From Catenulispora sp. EB89 (GTDB taxonomy: Bacteria > Actinomycetota > Actinomycetes > Streptomycetales > Catenulisporaceae): a stretch of DNA of 64,000 nucleotides. How positions within the stretch are numbered: position 1 is the stretch's first letter; the number at the start of each line of letters is the position of its first letter. The translations under genes were made by a program, and so were the position numbers. The stretch lies in the NCBI RefSeq assembly GCF_041261445.1, contig NZ_JBGCCU010000001.1, forward strand, positions 62,001 through 126,000, written 5' to 3'. Shown piece after piece: positions 52,704-63,176 of the stretch. Below the pieces are notes generated by a model, which worked only from the letters and a program-made list of their open reading frames with translations, did not search any database and had not been told where the DNA came from.

Positions 52704-55013
52704 ATGACTGAGATCGACAGCGTGCAACAGAAAGTCCAGGGCTACTTCAGCGCTCGTTCCGGACGCAACTACATCCGGCTCCTGGACACCCCGCGGATCT
52801 GGGGGATGCCGTTCGGCCCGGCCATCATGGACCAGGCCTGGGCGCGGCAGGCCGACTTCGAGCGGGCGCTGGAGGAGTGCGTCCAGAAGTCGTTCTACCG
52901 CTGCGACATCTCGTCGCTGAACTGCCCGGACCCGGACTGGGCCGGCATCATCATCGGCGCGATGGACACCGCGCTGAGCGCGAAGTCGGGACGGCCCGGC
53001 CCGACGCAGTTCCGGTTCCTGTTCGGCCAGACGCCGATGGTGCCGGTCGGCGAGCCGACCAACTACACGCTCTTCAAGCAGGCCCTCATCCGCCTGGTGC
53101 GGGACCGGGGCTCGGCCTGGGAGAAGCTGCCCGACATCTGGCTGGGCCGGTTCTACCGGCTGCGCGAGGGCTTCCTGGACGCGCTCCAGCTGAAGGTCTT
53201 CGGCAACGACAGCATGTTCTCCAGCGACGACACCAAGATGACCTGGAACCACTCCAAGATCGTGGTCGTCGACGGGACCACCGCGCTGGCCGGCGGCCAC
53301 AACCTGAACATGGACCTGTTCCGGAGCTACCCGCCGGTCCACGACGTGTCGGTCGTCGTCCACGGCCCGGGCGCGGCCGGCGCCCAGAGCTACCTGGACC
53401 AGCTGTGGGCGGTCGGCAACGACCTGCTGAGCTCCGAGCAGCTGGACCCGGGGAAGCTGACCTGGAACAACCGCGACCCCGCCACGTCGCGGCCGGCGAA
53501 CCCGCTCACCGCACCGGCGGCCGTCCAGTACGTCAGCGACCACCAGACCGCGATCGTCAAGCTGCACGACGGCGATCCCAAGCCCGCCCCGCCGATCGTG
53601 CCGCCGCCCGGCCCGGCGCCCGGCGACATCCGCGGCCAGGACCTGGCGACGGTCCCGGAGCTCACCGTGAGCCCCTTCCCGATCCGCGTCATGTACCCCG
53701 AGTACGACGCGCTCACCGAGTACAAGCTGGCGACCGGCATGCTGGCCGTGGGCAAGTACTGGCGCAGCGGCACGGACTTCCAGAACGGGTCCGAGCTGAT
53801 GAAGCAGCAGCTGATATCGGGCGCGAAGCGCTCGATCAGGATGTCGCAGATGGACCTCATCAGCGCCTGGAAGAAGAACTGGTCGGACCACGTGGTCTGC
53901 CAGTGGCTGATCCAGGCTCTGATGGCCACCAAGGGACTGACGGTGCAGGTCGTCGTCTCTCCCCTGGACGCCGGCGCCGGCGCGGAGGGCGACCAGTACT
54001 CGTTCGGGTCCGGAGCCGTCCGTACCTTCGACCTGATCAAGTACTACATGACGCACGACGTCCAGTCCGACGCCGTGCTCCCCGACCCGGGCGGCGCCCG
54101 CGCCGAGGCCTTGAGCCGGCTGTCCGTGGCACCTCTCTATTACACCGACGCCGTTCCTTCGACGAGCAACGTCGAGGGCGACACCTACAAGTGGCCCGAC
54201 CTTCCCAAGGACGGATACACGGCCACCCTCAAGCAGCCGCCGCTGAGCGAGCAGCCCCCGAAGCAAGGGGTGATCGGCAGCGCCGCGACGTCCGTCCTGA
54301 ATGCGAGCGGCTACATCTACACCAAGGTCCCGTCCGCCCCCGGCAACCACGCCAAGCTGACGATCATCGACGACGAGGCGTACGTCGTCGGGTCGGACAA
54401 CCTGTACCCGGGCTCGCTGTCGGAGTTCAACTACCTCATCGAGGGCCCGGAGGCGGTGGGCGAACTGCTCAAGTCCTACTGGGAGCCGCTGTGGAAGTAC
54501 GCCGGCCCGCACGCCCGGACGGAGAGCAACGACCCGGCGGCCCCGGCGGTGCGGCTCGGACCGGCCGGCGCCCAGGGGAGCCCGTTCGACGACACGGCCT
54601 CGACCCAGCGCATCGCGGGCCTCGACGTGTACCACGGCGAGATCGTCGACGGCATCCAGGCCACGCACGGCGACGGGACCGTCGACCCGCTCCGCGGCGG
54701 CAACGGGGTGCCGGTGGGCAGCGCGCCGAAGACCACGCTCACCTTCAGCGAGACGGACCCGCTGGTCGGGATCTCCGGCGAGTGGGGGACGTGGTACGGC
54801 GGGCGGTACATCAGCAAGATCCAGTTCCACCAGCGCAGCGGCGCCGTCAGCGCGGTCTTCGGCAGCGGGGCGTCGGTCTCGGGTGCCCAGACCTTCGACC
54901 TGCGTGCTCCCAGCCCGCAGAGCCAGGAGGTGACGGGCTTCTTCGGGTCGTCCGCGGCGGCGAACAACAACACCGCGCACTGCCTGGGGTCCATCGGGAT
55001 CGTCGTCCGATAG
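52704..55013 (+). CDS. Phospholipase D-like protein with C-terminal jacalin-like lectin domain
   Basis: 769 aa. Two HKD motifs: His183-Lys185-Asp190 (HSKIVVVDGTTALAGGHN) and His549-Lys551-Asp556 (HAKLTIIDDEAYVVGSDN), the pair that forms one PLD active site. Residues about 635-769 (VDGIQATHGDG; VGISGEWGTWYGGRYISKIQF; SQEVTGFFGSS) resemble a jacalin-type beta-prism lectin. No signal peptide or membrane helix. GAGGGAAG upstream of ATG 52704. Closed by an 18-bp hairpin at 55048. Likely a targeted phospholipase, partner of the upstream hydrolase. Confidence 0.88.
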   Translation: MTEIDSVQQKVQGYFSARSGRNYIRLLDTPRIWGMPFGPAIMDQAWARQADFERALEECVQKSFYRCDISSLNCPDPDWAGIIIGAMDTALSAKSGRPGPTQFRFLFGQTPMVPVGEPTNYTLFKQALIRLVRDRGSAWEKLPDIWLGRFYRLREGFLDALQLKVFGNDSMFSSDDTKMTWNHSKIVVVDGTTALAGGHNLNMDLFRSYPPVHDVSVVVHGPGAAGAQSYLDQLWAVGNDLLSSEQLDPGKLTWNNRDPATSRPANPLTAPAAVQYVSDHQTAIVKLHDGDPKPAPPIVPPPGPAPGDIRGQDLATVPELTVSPFPIRVMYPEYDALTEYKLATGMLAVGKYWRSGTDFQNGSELMKQQLISGAKRSIRMSQMDLISAWKKNWSDHVVCQWLIQALMATKGLTVQVVVSPLDAGAGAEGDQYSFGSGAVRTFDLIKYYMTHDVQSDAVLPDPGGARAEALSRLSVAPLYYTDAVPSTSNVEGDTYKWPDLPKDGYTATLKQPPLSEQPPKQGVIGSAATSVLNASGYIYTKVPSAPGNHAKLTIIDDEAYVVGSDNLYPGSLSEFNYLIEGPEAVGELLKSYWEPLWKYAGPHARTESNDPAAPAVRLGPAGAQGSPFDDTASTQRIAGLDVYHGEIVDGIQATHGDGTVDPLRGGNGVPVGSAPKTTLTFSETDPLVGISGEWGTWYGGRYISKIQFHQRSGAVSAVFGSGASVSGAQTFDLRAPSPQSQEVTGFFGSSAAANNNTAHCLGSIGIVVR

Positions 55014-55047
55014 TCCGGTGAACGTCGAGTAGCCCAGCGAACGTCGA

Positions 55048-55085
55048 AGCGGCGCGCCTCCCGAGGACTCGGGAGGCGCGCCGCT
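55048..55085. terminator. Very strong hairpin terminator of the lipase/PLD operon
   Basis: Perfect 18-bp GC-rich stem (55048-55065 with 55068-55085) and minimal GA loop, followed by TCTCTTCTCT. Also serves the convergent gene ending at 55121. Confidence 0.85.
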
Positions 55086-55120
55086 TCTCTTCTCTGCCCG
55101 GGTTCGGCAGGCAGCTGCGA

Positions 55121-55651
55121 TCAGGCGTCCTTCGGGGCGCGGGTCGGGTCGTCGACCGTCGGCCAGGCGCCGTCGCGCCGCGCCTGCTTGACGTCCTCGA
55201 CGTACTCGCGGCTGAACATCGCCGCCAGCATCGCCACGCCGCCGCGAGCCACGCGCACCTCGCCGCTGTGGATCCGGCCGGTCAGCCGGACCCGGCGGAC
55301 GTCGGCGGCGGAGACGATGCCGTTGCGCTCGTTCTGCTGTCCGACGCCGTCCTTCACCTTTCCGCTGCCGCTCCAGACGATGTCCCGCTGGTCGACGACC
55401 GCGTCGTCGGGCAGCAGCAGCTTCACCATGGCGCGGTCCAGGTCGAGGTCGACGACCAGCTCGCCGGCCGGCAGCTGCGGGGAGCGCAGGTCGAGCACGA
55501 CCGAGCCGCGGCGGGCGCGGACCTCGAAGCGCTCGGCGCTGGTCCAGTTGCCCAGGCGCTTGGCCGAGGTGTGGTCGACGTGCAGGCGGACCGGCTCGGC
55601 GGCCGCGTCGGCGACGGTGCGGGTGGTGGCGGTGGCGATCGTGCTGGTCAT
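55121..55651 (-). CDS. Hypothetical protein under PadR control
   Basis: 176 aa. The middle (ERFEVRARRGSVVLDLRSPQLPAGELVVDLDLDRAMVKLLLPDD, located 43-85) reads as repeating beta strands like the DUF4097/LiaF-type right-handed folds. The C-terminus has helices (AAMFSREYVEDVKQARRDG). No membrane helix. ATG 55651 with GAGGAG upstream. Divergent from the PadR regulator, which probably represses it. Function unknown; a cell-envelope stress role would fit the fold but is inference. Confidence 0.75.
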   Translation of the reverse strand: MTSTIATATTRTVADAAAEPVRLHVDHTSAKRLGNWTSAERFEVRARRGSVVLDLRSPQLPAGELVVDLDLDRAMVKLLLPDDAVVDQRDIVWSGSGKVKDGVGQQNERNGIVSAADVRRVRLTGRIHSGEVRVARGGVAMLAAMFSREYVEDVKQARRDGAWPTVDDPTRAPKDA

Positions 55652-55712
55652 GGTGGGTGCTCCTCGGGATCTGCCCTCAGTGAGGGACCGGGGTGGTTCG
55701 TTCCGATGACTC

Positions 55713-55780
55713 GATAGTTGCACTGACACTAGTTGCCTGTCAACTAGAGTCCTTGAAACTAGTCTCTCGGTGGCTATGAT
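55713..55780 (+). promoter_or_regulatory. Leaderless padR promoter with palindromic operator
   Basis: TTGAAA (55753-55758), 16-base spacer, TATGAT (55775-55780), then six bases and the ATG at 55787: a leaderless transcript. CTAGTTG-CCTGT-CAACTAG (55729-55747) is a perfect 7-bp dyad just upstream, flanked by half sites ATAGTTG and AAACTAGT. Confidence 0.7.
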
Positions 55781-55786
55781 GACGGC

Positions 55787-56473
55787 ATGGCAGCCCAGAA
55801 CCCCTCGCCCGCCGCGACGCGCCGCTCCCCGCTGGCGCTCGCGGTCCTCGCCCTGCTCGGCTACAAGCCCCTGCACCCGTACGGCGTGCAGCGGCTGCTC
55901 AAGGAATGGGGCAAGGAGAACGTCGTCAACGTCGGGCAGCGCGCGAGCCTGTACAAGACGATGGAGCGGCTCACGGCGGCCGGCCTGATCGCGGTGCGCG
56001 AGACCGAGCGCGACCAGCAGTACCCGGAGCGGACGGTCTACGAGCTCACCGACGCCGGCCGCGAGGCGGCACAGGCGTGGATCGACGACATCGTGCGCGT
56101 GCCGCGTCCGGAGTACCCGGAGTTCCCGGCGGCGCTGTCGTTCCTGATGATGCTGGAGCCGGACGCGGTGCTGGCCGCGCTGCGCGAACGGCGCGACACC
56201 GTGGCAAGGTCGCTGGCCGCGGCGAAGCGGGGCGTGGCCGACTCCCGGCAGTACGGCCTGCCGAAGGTGACGCTGCTGGACGACGAGTACCTGGTCGCGG
56301 TCACCGAGGCCGAGCTGCGGTGGATCGAGGGCGTCGTGGCGGAGCTGGAGAACGGCGAGCTGACGTGGAGCCTGGAGGAGCTGCGGCCGTTCGACGAGAC
56401 GGACACCGAGGTCGGCACCGAGACCGGCACTGCGACAGGCGCCGCGTCAGGCACCGCGACCCCGGCCGGCTGA
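55787..56473 (+). CDS. PadR family transcriptional regulator
   Basis: 228 aa. N-terminal PadR winged helix (LALAVLALLGYKPLHPYGVQRLL; LYKTMERLTAAGLIAVRETERD; RTVYELTDAGREAAQAW), then the helical Vir_act_alpha_C-like dimerisation region. The last 25 residues are a Thr/Gly/Glu-rich tail of no clear role. Divergent from the gene at 55121-55651. ATG 55787 lies at the right distance from a -10 for leaderless translation. Confidence 0.93.
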   Translation: MAAQNPSPAATRRSPLALAVLALLGYKPLHPYGVQRLLKEWGKENVVNVGQRASLYKTMERLTAAGLIAVRETERDQQYPERTVYELTDAGREAAQAWIDDIVRVPRPEYPEFPAALSFLMMLEPDAVLAALRERRDTVARSLAAAKRGVADSRQYGLPKVTLLDDEYLVAVTEAELRWIEGVVAELENGELTWSLEELRPFDETDTEVGTETGTATGAASGTATPAG

Positions 56474-56520
56474 CGCGCGGCCCCGCCGGGTCGTGGCGCG
56501 GGATCAGGCCGCCTCCGGAA

Positions 56521-57318
56521 TCACTTCCGGATCGGCCGGTCCCCCGACCGCGCCGGCAACACCCGGTCCAGCGTCTCGGCCAGCTTCGAGGCCTGCGTCG
56601 CGGTCATCACCTGGCGCATCTGGCCGAAGACCGACGGGAACTGCTCGGGCAGCAGGATCGTGACGCCGTCGAGGAAGCGCGGGGTCGGCCGCAAGTCCTT
56701 GGCGTGCACCACCAGGACCGGCTCGACCTTCACCCCGCTCGGCAGATTCCGGCCCAGCGCCGAGGTGAGGTTCTGGGCCTCCAGGTCGAGCCGCTTGAGC
56801 GTGGTCTCGCGGTTGTCCATGCCGACGAAGAGCTTGTCGCCGATCATCTGGGGCTTGGGACCGGAGGCCCAGTTCTTCGAGTCCAGCAGGAAGACCCCGG
56901 CCGGGCCGATCAGCAGGTGCTCGATGTCCAGCGGCGGGATGCCGGGGACCGCGCCGGAGGCCAGGCGGCGGTCGTGCAGGGCGGTGAAGCCCTGGAACCT
57001 CAAAGGTTTGATCGCCCGCGCGGTGGCGGCCTCGCCGGAGGCCCGGCGGCCGGCCAGGCTCACGTCGGCGGGCTTGGTGTAGGCCAGGTCCGCCAGCACC
57101 AGCGCCACCAACGCGGCGAAACCCACACCGAAATACCCGTGGCGGGTCATCGCGGACGCGACGACTCCGCTCACGGCAGTGACAGGAAGGGCCCACCACA
57201 GGGAGTCCTTGATGCGTTTCCGGCGTTGAGCGGCCCAAGCCGACTGGACGCTGGTGTTTACCGCCCGCAGACTGCTACCCGCCGCGGCCCTCTCCGGCTT
57301 CAATTCTCTGAACGCCAC
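56521..57318 (-). CDS. NERD (nuclease-related) domain membrane protein
   Basis: 265 aa. Two adjacent hydrophobic segments at residues 42-80 (LWWALPVTAVSGVVAS; VGFAALVALVLADLAY), then a NERD domain: GEAATARAIKPL, FTALHDRRL, IEHLLIGPAGVFLLDSKNWASG with the Asp...Asp-x-Lys nuclease-like core near 131-146. NERD proteins are related to Holliday-junction/restriction endonucleases but most have no proven activity. Start ATG 57318. Confidence 0.88.
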   Translation of the reverse strand: MAFRELKPERAAAGSSLRAVNTSVQSAWAAQRRKRIKDSLWWALPVTAVSGVVASAMTRHGYFGVGFAALVALVLADLAYTKPADVSLAGRRASGEAATARAIKPLRFQGFTALHDRRLASGAVPGIPPLDIEHLLIGPAGVFLLDSKNWASGPKPQMIGDKLFVGMDNRETTLKRLDLEAQNLTSALGRNLPSGVKVEPVLVVHAKDLRPTPRFLDGVTILLPEQFPSVFGQMRQVMTATQASKLAETLDRVLPARSGDRPIRK

Positions 57319-57458
57319 TGAAGACCACTCTCCTCGTCACCGACCGTACTCCGATGTGCATGCCCGGCGCAGAGGTATTCACTTACGACGCCAGCTTGGC
57401 GAACCCACGCCGCCACCGATGTGTACCTACAAGCCACATTGTCGTTAGCCTGGCCTGC

Positions 57459-58352
57459 ATGACGCCGCCGCCGCCCGAAGTCGACCCCATGGCCATGACC
57501 CTGGAGATCGACGACACCATGGACTTGACGCTCGACGCAACGGTCGGGATCAACGGACCCGTGCCGGCCGGGCCGGTCTATGTCACGGGCGACGTGCACG
57601 GCTGCGCGGAGCAGTTGCAGGCCTCTTTGTTCCGCAGCGGCATCACCGACATCGACGGCGAGTGGGCCGCGGGATCGGCGTGGCTGTGGTTCCTCGGCGA
57701 CCTGTTCGACCGCGGCCCGGACGGCATCGGCGTCATCGACACCGTGATGCGGCTGCAGCAGCAGGCCCCGGAGCACGGCGGCCGCGTCGACTGCCTGCTG
57801 GGCAACCACGAGGTCATGCTGCTGGCGTCCTACCGGCTGACCGGCCCCGGCGCGGACAAGTTCCAGGAGCGGTGGCTCGGCAACGGCGGCCAGCCCAAGG
57901 ACCTGCGGGCCCTGACCGAGGAGCACGCGCGCTGGCTGGAGTCGCTGCCGGCGATGGCGCTGGTCGACGACCACCTGCTGATCCACTCCGACACGGTGAC
58001 CTACCGCGAGCTCGGCGGCGACATCGCCACGGTGAACGCCACGGTGCAGGCGGTGCTGCGGGAGTACACCGACCTGGAGGCCTGGGACCGGCTCACGCAC
58101 CTGGTGACCGCGCGGTTCGCGTTCGCCGACGACGGGACCAACGCGCTGGAGTTCCTGGCGGAGTTCGGCGGCTCGCAGATCGTGCACGGGCACTCGCCGA
58201 TCCCGCTGGTGTTCGACATCCCGGCCGAGGACATCACCGGCCCGATGATCTACGCCGAGGGACGCGCGGTGAACATGGACACCGGGACGTTCCTTGGGGG
58301 GCCGTGCCTGATCAGCCCGCTGCCGTCGATACCGCCGCGGCCGCAGGGCTGA
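57459..58352 (+). CDS. Metallophosphoesterase, Shelphs/ApaH-like
   Basis: 297 aa calcineurin-like phosphatase. All metal-binding motifs are present: GDVHG near residue 44, GDLFDRG near 78, GNHE near 115, and HSD and GHSP towards the C-terminus (near 177 and 247). Probably a cytoplasmic protein phosphatase or nucleotidase. ATG 57459 lacks a Shine-Dalgarno; TAGCCT upstream might be the -10 of a leaderless mRNA. Later in-frame ATGs (57489, 57495) are alternatives. Confidence 0.9.
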   Translation: MTPPPPEVDPMAMTLEIDDTMDLTLDATVGINGPVPAGPVYVTGDVHGCAEQLQASLFRSGITDIDGEWAAGSAWLWFLGDLFDRGPDGIGVIDTVMRLQQQAPEHGGRVDCLLGNHEVMLLASYRLTGPGADKFQERWLGNGGQPKDLRALTEEHARWLESLPAMALVDDHLLIHSDTVTYRELGGDIATVNATVQAVLREYTDLEAWDRLTHLVTARFAFADDGTNALEFLAEFGGSQIVHGHSPIPLVFDIPAEDITGPMIYAEGRAVNMDTGTFLGGPCLISPLPSIPPRPQG

Positions 58353-58535
58353 GGTTCGCCGCCCGGCGCGCGCGGGACCGGCTCCGGCCGGAACCGGACG
58401 CGAGCGCGCGAGCCCGTGGGCGACGGGTACGGGTGACGGTGGTGCGGGCGACGACCGCGCGGCCGGTATCGGCACGGTGACCTGTGCGCCCGGCGGCGGC
58501 GAGTCTCCCCGGCCCGGACCGCGGGCGGCGCCAAT

Positions 58536-59393
58536 ATGGGCGGTATGCGCAGATTCCTGACATCCCGCGGGGTCCCGGCGTGCGCGGGCCTCAGCCTGAC
58601 GGCTGTCGCCGCCGCCGCGTTGCTGGCCGGCTGCTCCTCCGCGACCTCGAAGCCGGACCCCTACAAGATCGGCGCGCTGCCGGCCGCCGACGTCGTGACC
58701 CAGGGCCACGCCGCCGGACACTGGACCCGCAGCGGCGGCACGCTCCAGCTGGTCGGCACGGTGACCCCGGACAGCGCCACGCAGTTCGCCACCGCGCTGG
58801 GTGCGGCCGGCGCGGACACCGTGCGCGTCACGGTGACCGGCGGCGACCTGGCCTCGGGCCTGGCGATCGGCCGCACCATCCACGACCGCAAGCTCAACCT
58901 GCTGATCGACGGCGCGTGCGCGGGCCCGTGCGCGGACTACTGGTTCCCGGCCGCCGCCAGCCGCCGCAGCACCGGCTCGGGCTCCTGGCTGGGCTACGTC
59001 CCGGACCTGAGCGAGACCGGCGGCGCCACCGCGCAGCAGCAGGCGGCCGAGGCCAAGTTCTACACCGACTCCGGCGTGGACGCCGCGAAGTTCCACGCGG
59101 CCCTGGACGGCCAGCTCCGCGAGGTCCCCGGCGGCAGCGCGGCGCCGGGCGCGGCGATGTGGATGCCGACCGAGGCCGATCTCAAGTCCCTGGGCTACTC
59201 CGCCGCGACGGTCAAGGACCTGTGGCTGCCGCCGAACCTGGCCTCCGCCAACGCGCAGGCCCGGGCCTGGCAGCAGGTCGTGGCGTACCAGAACACGTTG
59301 GTGGGGCTGCCGCCGGTGCCGGACAAGGGGGCGCCGGCCGTGCCCGCGCCGCCTGCGGCTCCGGCTTCGCCGAAGCCTTCGAAGAAGGCCTAG
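58536..59393 (+). CDS. Lipoprotein with ClpP/crotonase-like fold
   Basis: 285 aa. Lipoprotein signal (LSLTAVAAAALLAGC, Cys near 33). The segment LQLVGTVTPDSATQFATAL, VTGGDLASGLAIGRTIHDRKLNLLIDGACAGPCADYWF (located 60-130) matches the periplasmic ClpP/crotonase-like COG3904 group, but the serine that would be catalytic sits in a GxC context (GACAGPCA). A proline-rich tail follows. Probably surface-anchored; activity unproven. Confidence 0.8.
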   Translation: MGGMRRFLTSRGVPACAGLSLTAVAAAALLAGCSSATSKPDPYKIGALPAADVVTQGHAAGHWTRSGGTLQLVGTVTPDSATQFATALGAAGADTVRVTVTGGDLASGLAIGRTIHDRKLNLLIDGACAGPCADYWFPAAASRRSTGSGSWLGYVPDLSETGGATAQQQAAEAKFYTDSGVDAAKFHAALDGQLREVPGGSAAPGAAMWMPTEADLKSLGYSAATVKDLWLPPNLASANAQARAWQQVVAYQNTLVGLPPVPDKGAPAVPAPPAAPASPKPSKKA

Positions 59394-59410
59394 GCGGGTC
59401 AGTCGGTTCG

Positions 59411-59460
59411 TGCTGGTTCTGGCCGGTTCTGGCCGGCTCTGGCCGGCTCTGGTCAGTTCG
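59411..59460. repeat. Short CTGGCCGG tandem array after stop codon
   Basis: Four to five copies of a 10-bp TCTGGCCGGT-like unit starting just after the lipoprotein stop. Same composition style as the arrays after 26515 and 28806. Confidence 0.6.
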
Positions 59461-59508
59461 GCCGGCCCGGGTCGGCTGGTCGCCGGCGGACTCGGCCCGC
59501 GTCCGGCC

Positions 59509-60093
59509 TCAGAGCTTCCCGACCGCCGCCTGCGCCAGCGCCTTGGCATCGTCCGAGGCGCTGGCGTACGTGTCGGCGTGGATGACCGCGATGTTCAGGT
59601 CGAAGCCGTTCTTGTACACGTCGATCACGCCCGGCGTCTGGCTGCTGCGGTAGGCCTCCTCGCCGAGGCCCGAGACCGAGCTCACCGTGCCGGCCGGGAT
59701 GGTGGCTCGGAACGCGTCGAAGCCGGACTTGGTGACCCCGGTGAGCGAGATGGTCGCCATGTCGGGGTGGCCAGAGTTGTACGCGCAGCTGCGGCCGCCG
59801 CTGTTGGACGCTATGGCCCCGGACTTCGAGCCGTCCGGCAGGTGCGCGATCGAGATCACCTGGTCCGCCGAGATCAGCGAGCACGGGTCCGGCACGCCGG
59901 GCACCACGAAGCCCTGGGCGCTGCCCGACGCGCCGCCGGTGGGCCCGGTCGTGGCGCTCGTCGCGACCGGCTCCAGCGGCGGCGGGGTGGAGTTCCCGCC
60001 GCACGCGGACAGCGTCACGGACACGGTCAGCGCGAGCGCCGCGGTGGCGAGGACGGTGGACCTGGTGCGGATCGCGGGCCTGGGGCTTGGCAT
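59509..60093 (-). CDS. DUF3558-like lipoprotein
   Basis: 194 aa. Lipoprotein signal (VLATAALALTVSVTLSAC, Cys near 31), Thr/Pro/Gly linker, then DPCSLISADQV, the characteristic DPC-LI start of DUF3558, SCAYNS and a second domain strand. Exported and membrane-anchored; biological role unknown. Ends convergent to the gene stopping at 59393. Confidence 0.85.
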   Translation of the reverse strand: MPSPRPAIRTRSTVLATAALALTVSVTLSACGGNSTPPPLEPVATSATTGPTGGASGSAQGFVVPGVPDPCSLISADQVISIAHLPDGSKSGAIASNSGGRSCAYNSGHPDMATISLTGVTKSGFDAFRATIPAGTVSSVSGLGEEAYRSSQTPGVIDVYKNGFDLNIAVIHADTYASASDDAKALAQAAVGKL

Positions 60094-60254
60094 GGGGACT
60101 AGGGTAGCCGCGGCGCCTCAGGCCCACGCCGGGGCCGGGACCTGCGCCGGGGCCGGCGCCGGGGCCGGCGCGACCGTCCGCACCGTCATCCGCGGCGTCG
60201 CCTGTGCCGTCGCCTGTACCGTCGCCCGCGCCACGGCACACCGGGGGGCGGCGC

Positions 60255-60797
60255 TCACTCCCCGGTGGCACCGTCGATCGCCTCGCGCAGCAGGTCGGCG
60301 TGGCCGAGGTGGCGCGCGTACTCCTCGATCATGTGCAGGTAGACCCAGCGCAGCGACAGGGTCTCCTGACGCTTCTCGAACGTCTCGTCGAGGCCGTGCC
60401 CGACACACGCCTGCCGCGCGAGCTCGACCTCCTCGCGGAACACTGCGAAGTCGGCCTCGGCGCTGTCCGCGGTGCCGTCGTGGAAGTCGCCGTCGGGGTC
60501 CTCCTTGGTCGTGAAGATCTCCTCCAGTTCCTTGCGGCCCAGGAACTGGATCCGGAACCACCAACGCTCCACCAGCGCCATGTGCCGGACCAAGCCCAGA
60601 AGCGTCAGGTCGGTGCCGGCCAGCGGCTGCGACGCCAGCTGCTCCCCGGTGAGCCCGCCGCACTTCCAGAGCAGGCTCTCCCGGTGCCAGTCCAGGAAGC
60701 GTTCAAGGCTGTCGCGTTCGGTGCCGGAGGGGACGTTCTCCTGCCGGTCGAAAGACGGTGCGGTCCACACGGCGGGCGAAGTCGATGTTGAAGACAT
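60255..60797 (-). CDS. DinB/DUF664 family protein
   Basis: 180 aa four-helix-bundle metal-binding protein. Histidines of the DinB site are seen in FLDWHRESL (near 36), LVRHMALVERWW (near 70) and HMIEEYARHLGHADLLREAID (near 155). Actinobacterial members are often mycothiol-dependent transferases/isomerases. ATG 60797; ribosome-binding site weak, so the start is less certain. Confidence 0.88.
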   Translation of the reverse strand: MSSTSTSPAVWTAPSFDRQENVPSGTERDSLERFLDWHRESLLWKCGGLTGEQLASQPLAGTDLTLLGLVRHMALVERWWFRIQFLGRKELEEIFTTKEDPDGDFHDGTADSAEADFAVFREEVELARQACVGHGLDETFEKRQETLSLRWVYLHMIEEYARHLGHADLLREAIDGATGE

Positions 60798-60877
60798 GCG
60801 CACAGCGTCTCGGCCTTCGAGCCGCTCTGGCAACACTCAGAGGAAACCCGTGTATGGTTGGTCACCGTCGGCACATC

Positions 60878-60924
60878 ACAGGGCCCGCATATATCGCATC
60901 ATCTCCGGTATATGCGGGCCCTGT
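60878..60924. terminator. 16-bp inverted repeat between thiC and the dinB-like gene
   Basis: ACAGGGCCCGCATATA (60878-60893) and its exact complement (60909-60924), loop 15 bases, directly after the thiC 3' end. Likely thiC terminator; no U-run. Confidence 0.65.
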
Positions 60925-60963
60925 TTGCCTGTCGGCTGGTGCGAGGCTCGCGCCGCCTCGCGA

Positions 60964-62835
<1,872 letters not shown>

Positions 62836-62896
62836 TCAGGGACACCGTAGCGCGCGTACCGTGATCCGCGTCAATGCCAGGGGAACGGGAGCACCG

Positions 62897-63094
62897 ATGA
62901 TCGGCAAACAGGGCCGGGTGACGGGGCGCATCGCGCCGGGGCTGGTCGGCGAGGTGATAGTGGAGATCCGCGGCGGCAGCGAGGCGTTCCACGCGTACGC
63001 GATGACGCCGGGGACGGAGATCCCGAAGGACGCGCTGGTGGTCGTGGTGGAGTACCAGGCGCCTCGGACGGTCTATGTGGAGCAGCTGTTGTAG
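62897..63094 (+). CDS. NfeD-like OB-fold small protein
   Basis: 65 aa, from ATG 62897 (GGGAG upstream). GKQGRVTGRIAPGLVGEVIVEIRGG is the beta-barrel NfeD C-terminal domain (residues 3-27), with KDALVVVVEYQAPRTVYVEQL closing it. Stand-alone versions of this domain lack the membrane helices of full NfeD and often accompany flotillin-like proteins; none is in view. Confidence 0.82.
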   Translation: MIGKQGRVTGRIAPGLVGEVIVEIRGGSEAFHAYAMTPGTEIPKDALVVVVEYQAPRTVYVEQLL

Positions 63095-63116
63095 GGGTTT
63101 CTCAGGGTCTTGTGGT

Positions 63117-63163
63117 TATCGAAAGTCGATGGCATCGTTTCTCGATACCATCGACTTTCGATA
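63117..63163. promoter_or_regulatory. 16-bp inverted repeat upstream of DUF2975/XRE genes
   Basis: TATCGAAAGTCGATGG (63117-63132) and its exact complement (63148-63163), with another TCTCGATA in the 15-base loop. Repeated TATCGA core suggests an operator for the XRE regulator at 63822, although a terminator for the NfeD-like gene is the alternative. Confidence 0.55.
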
Positions 63164-63176
63164 TGGGGGAACGGTC

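Noticed and set aside
52503-54980. 825-codon minus-strand frame opposite the phospholipase D gene
   Set aside because: No domain signature, crosses two genes, and the + strand has both HKD motifs.
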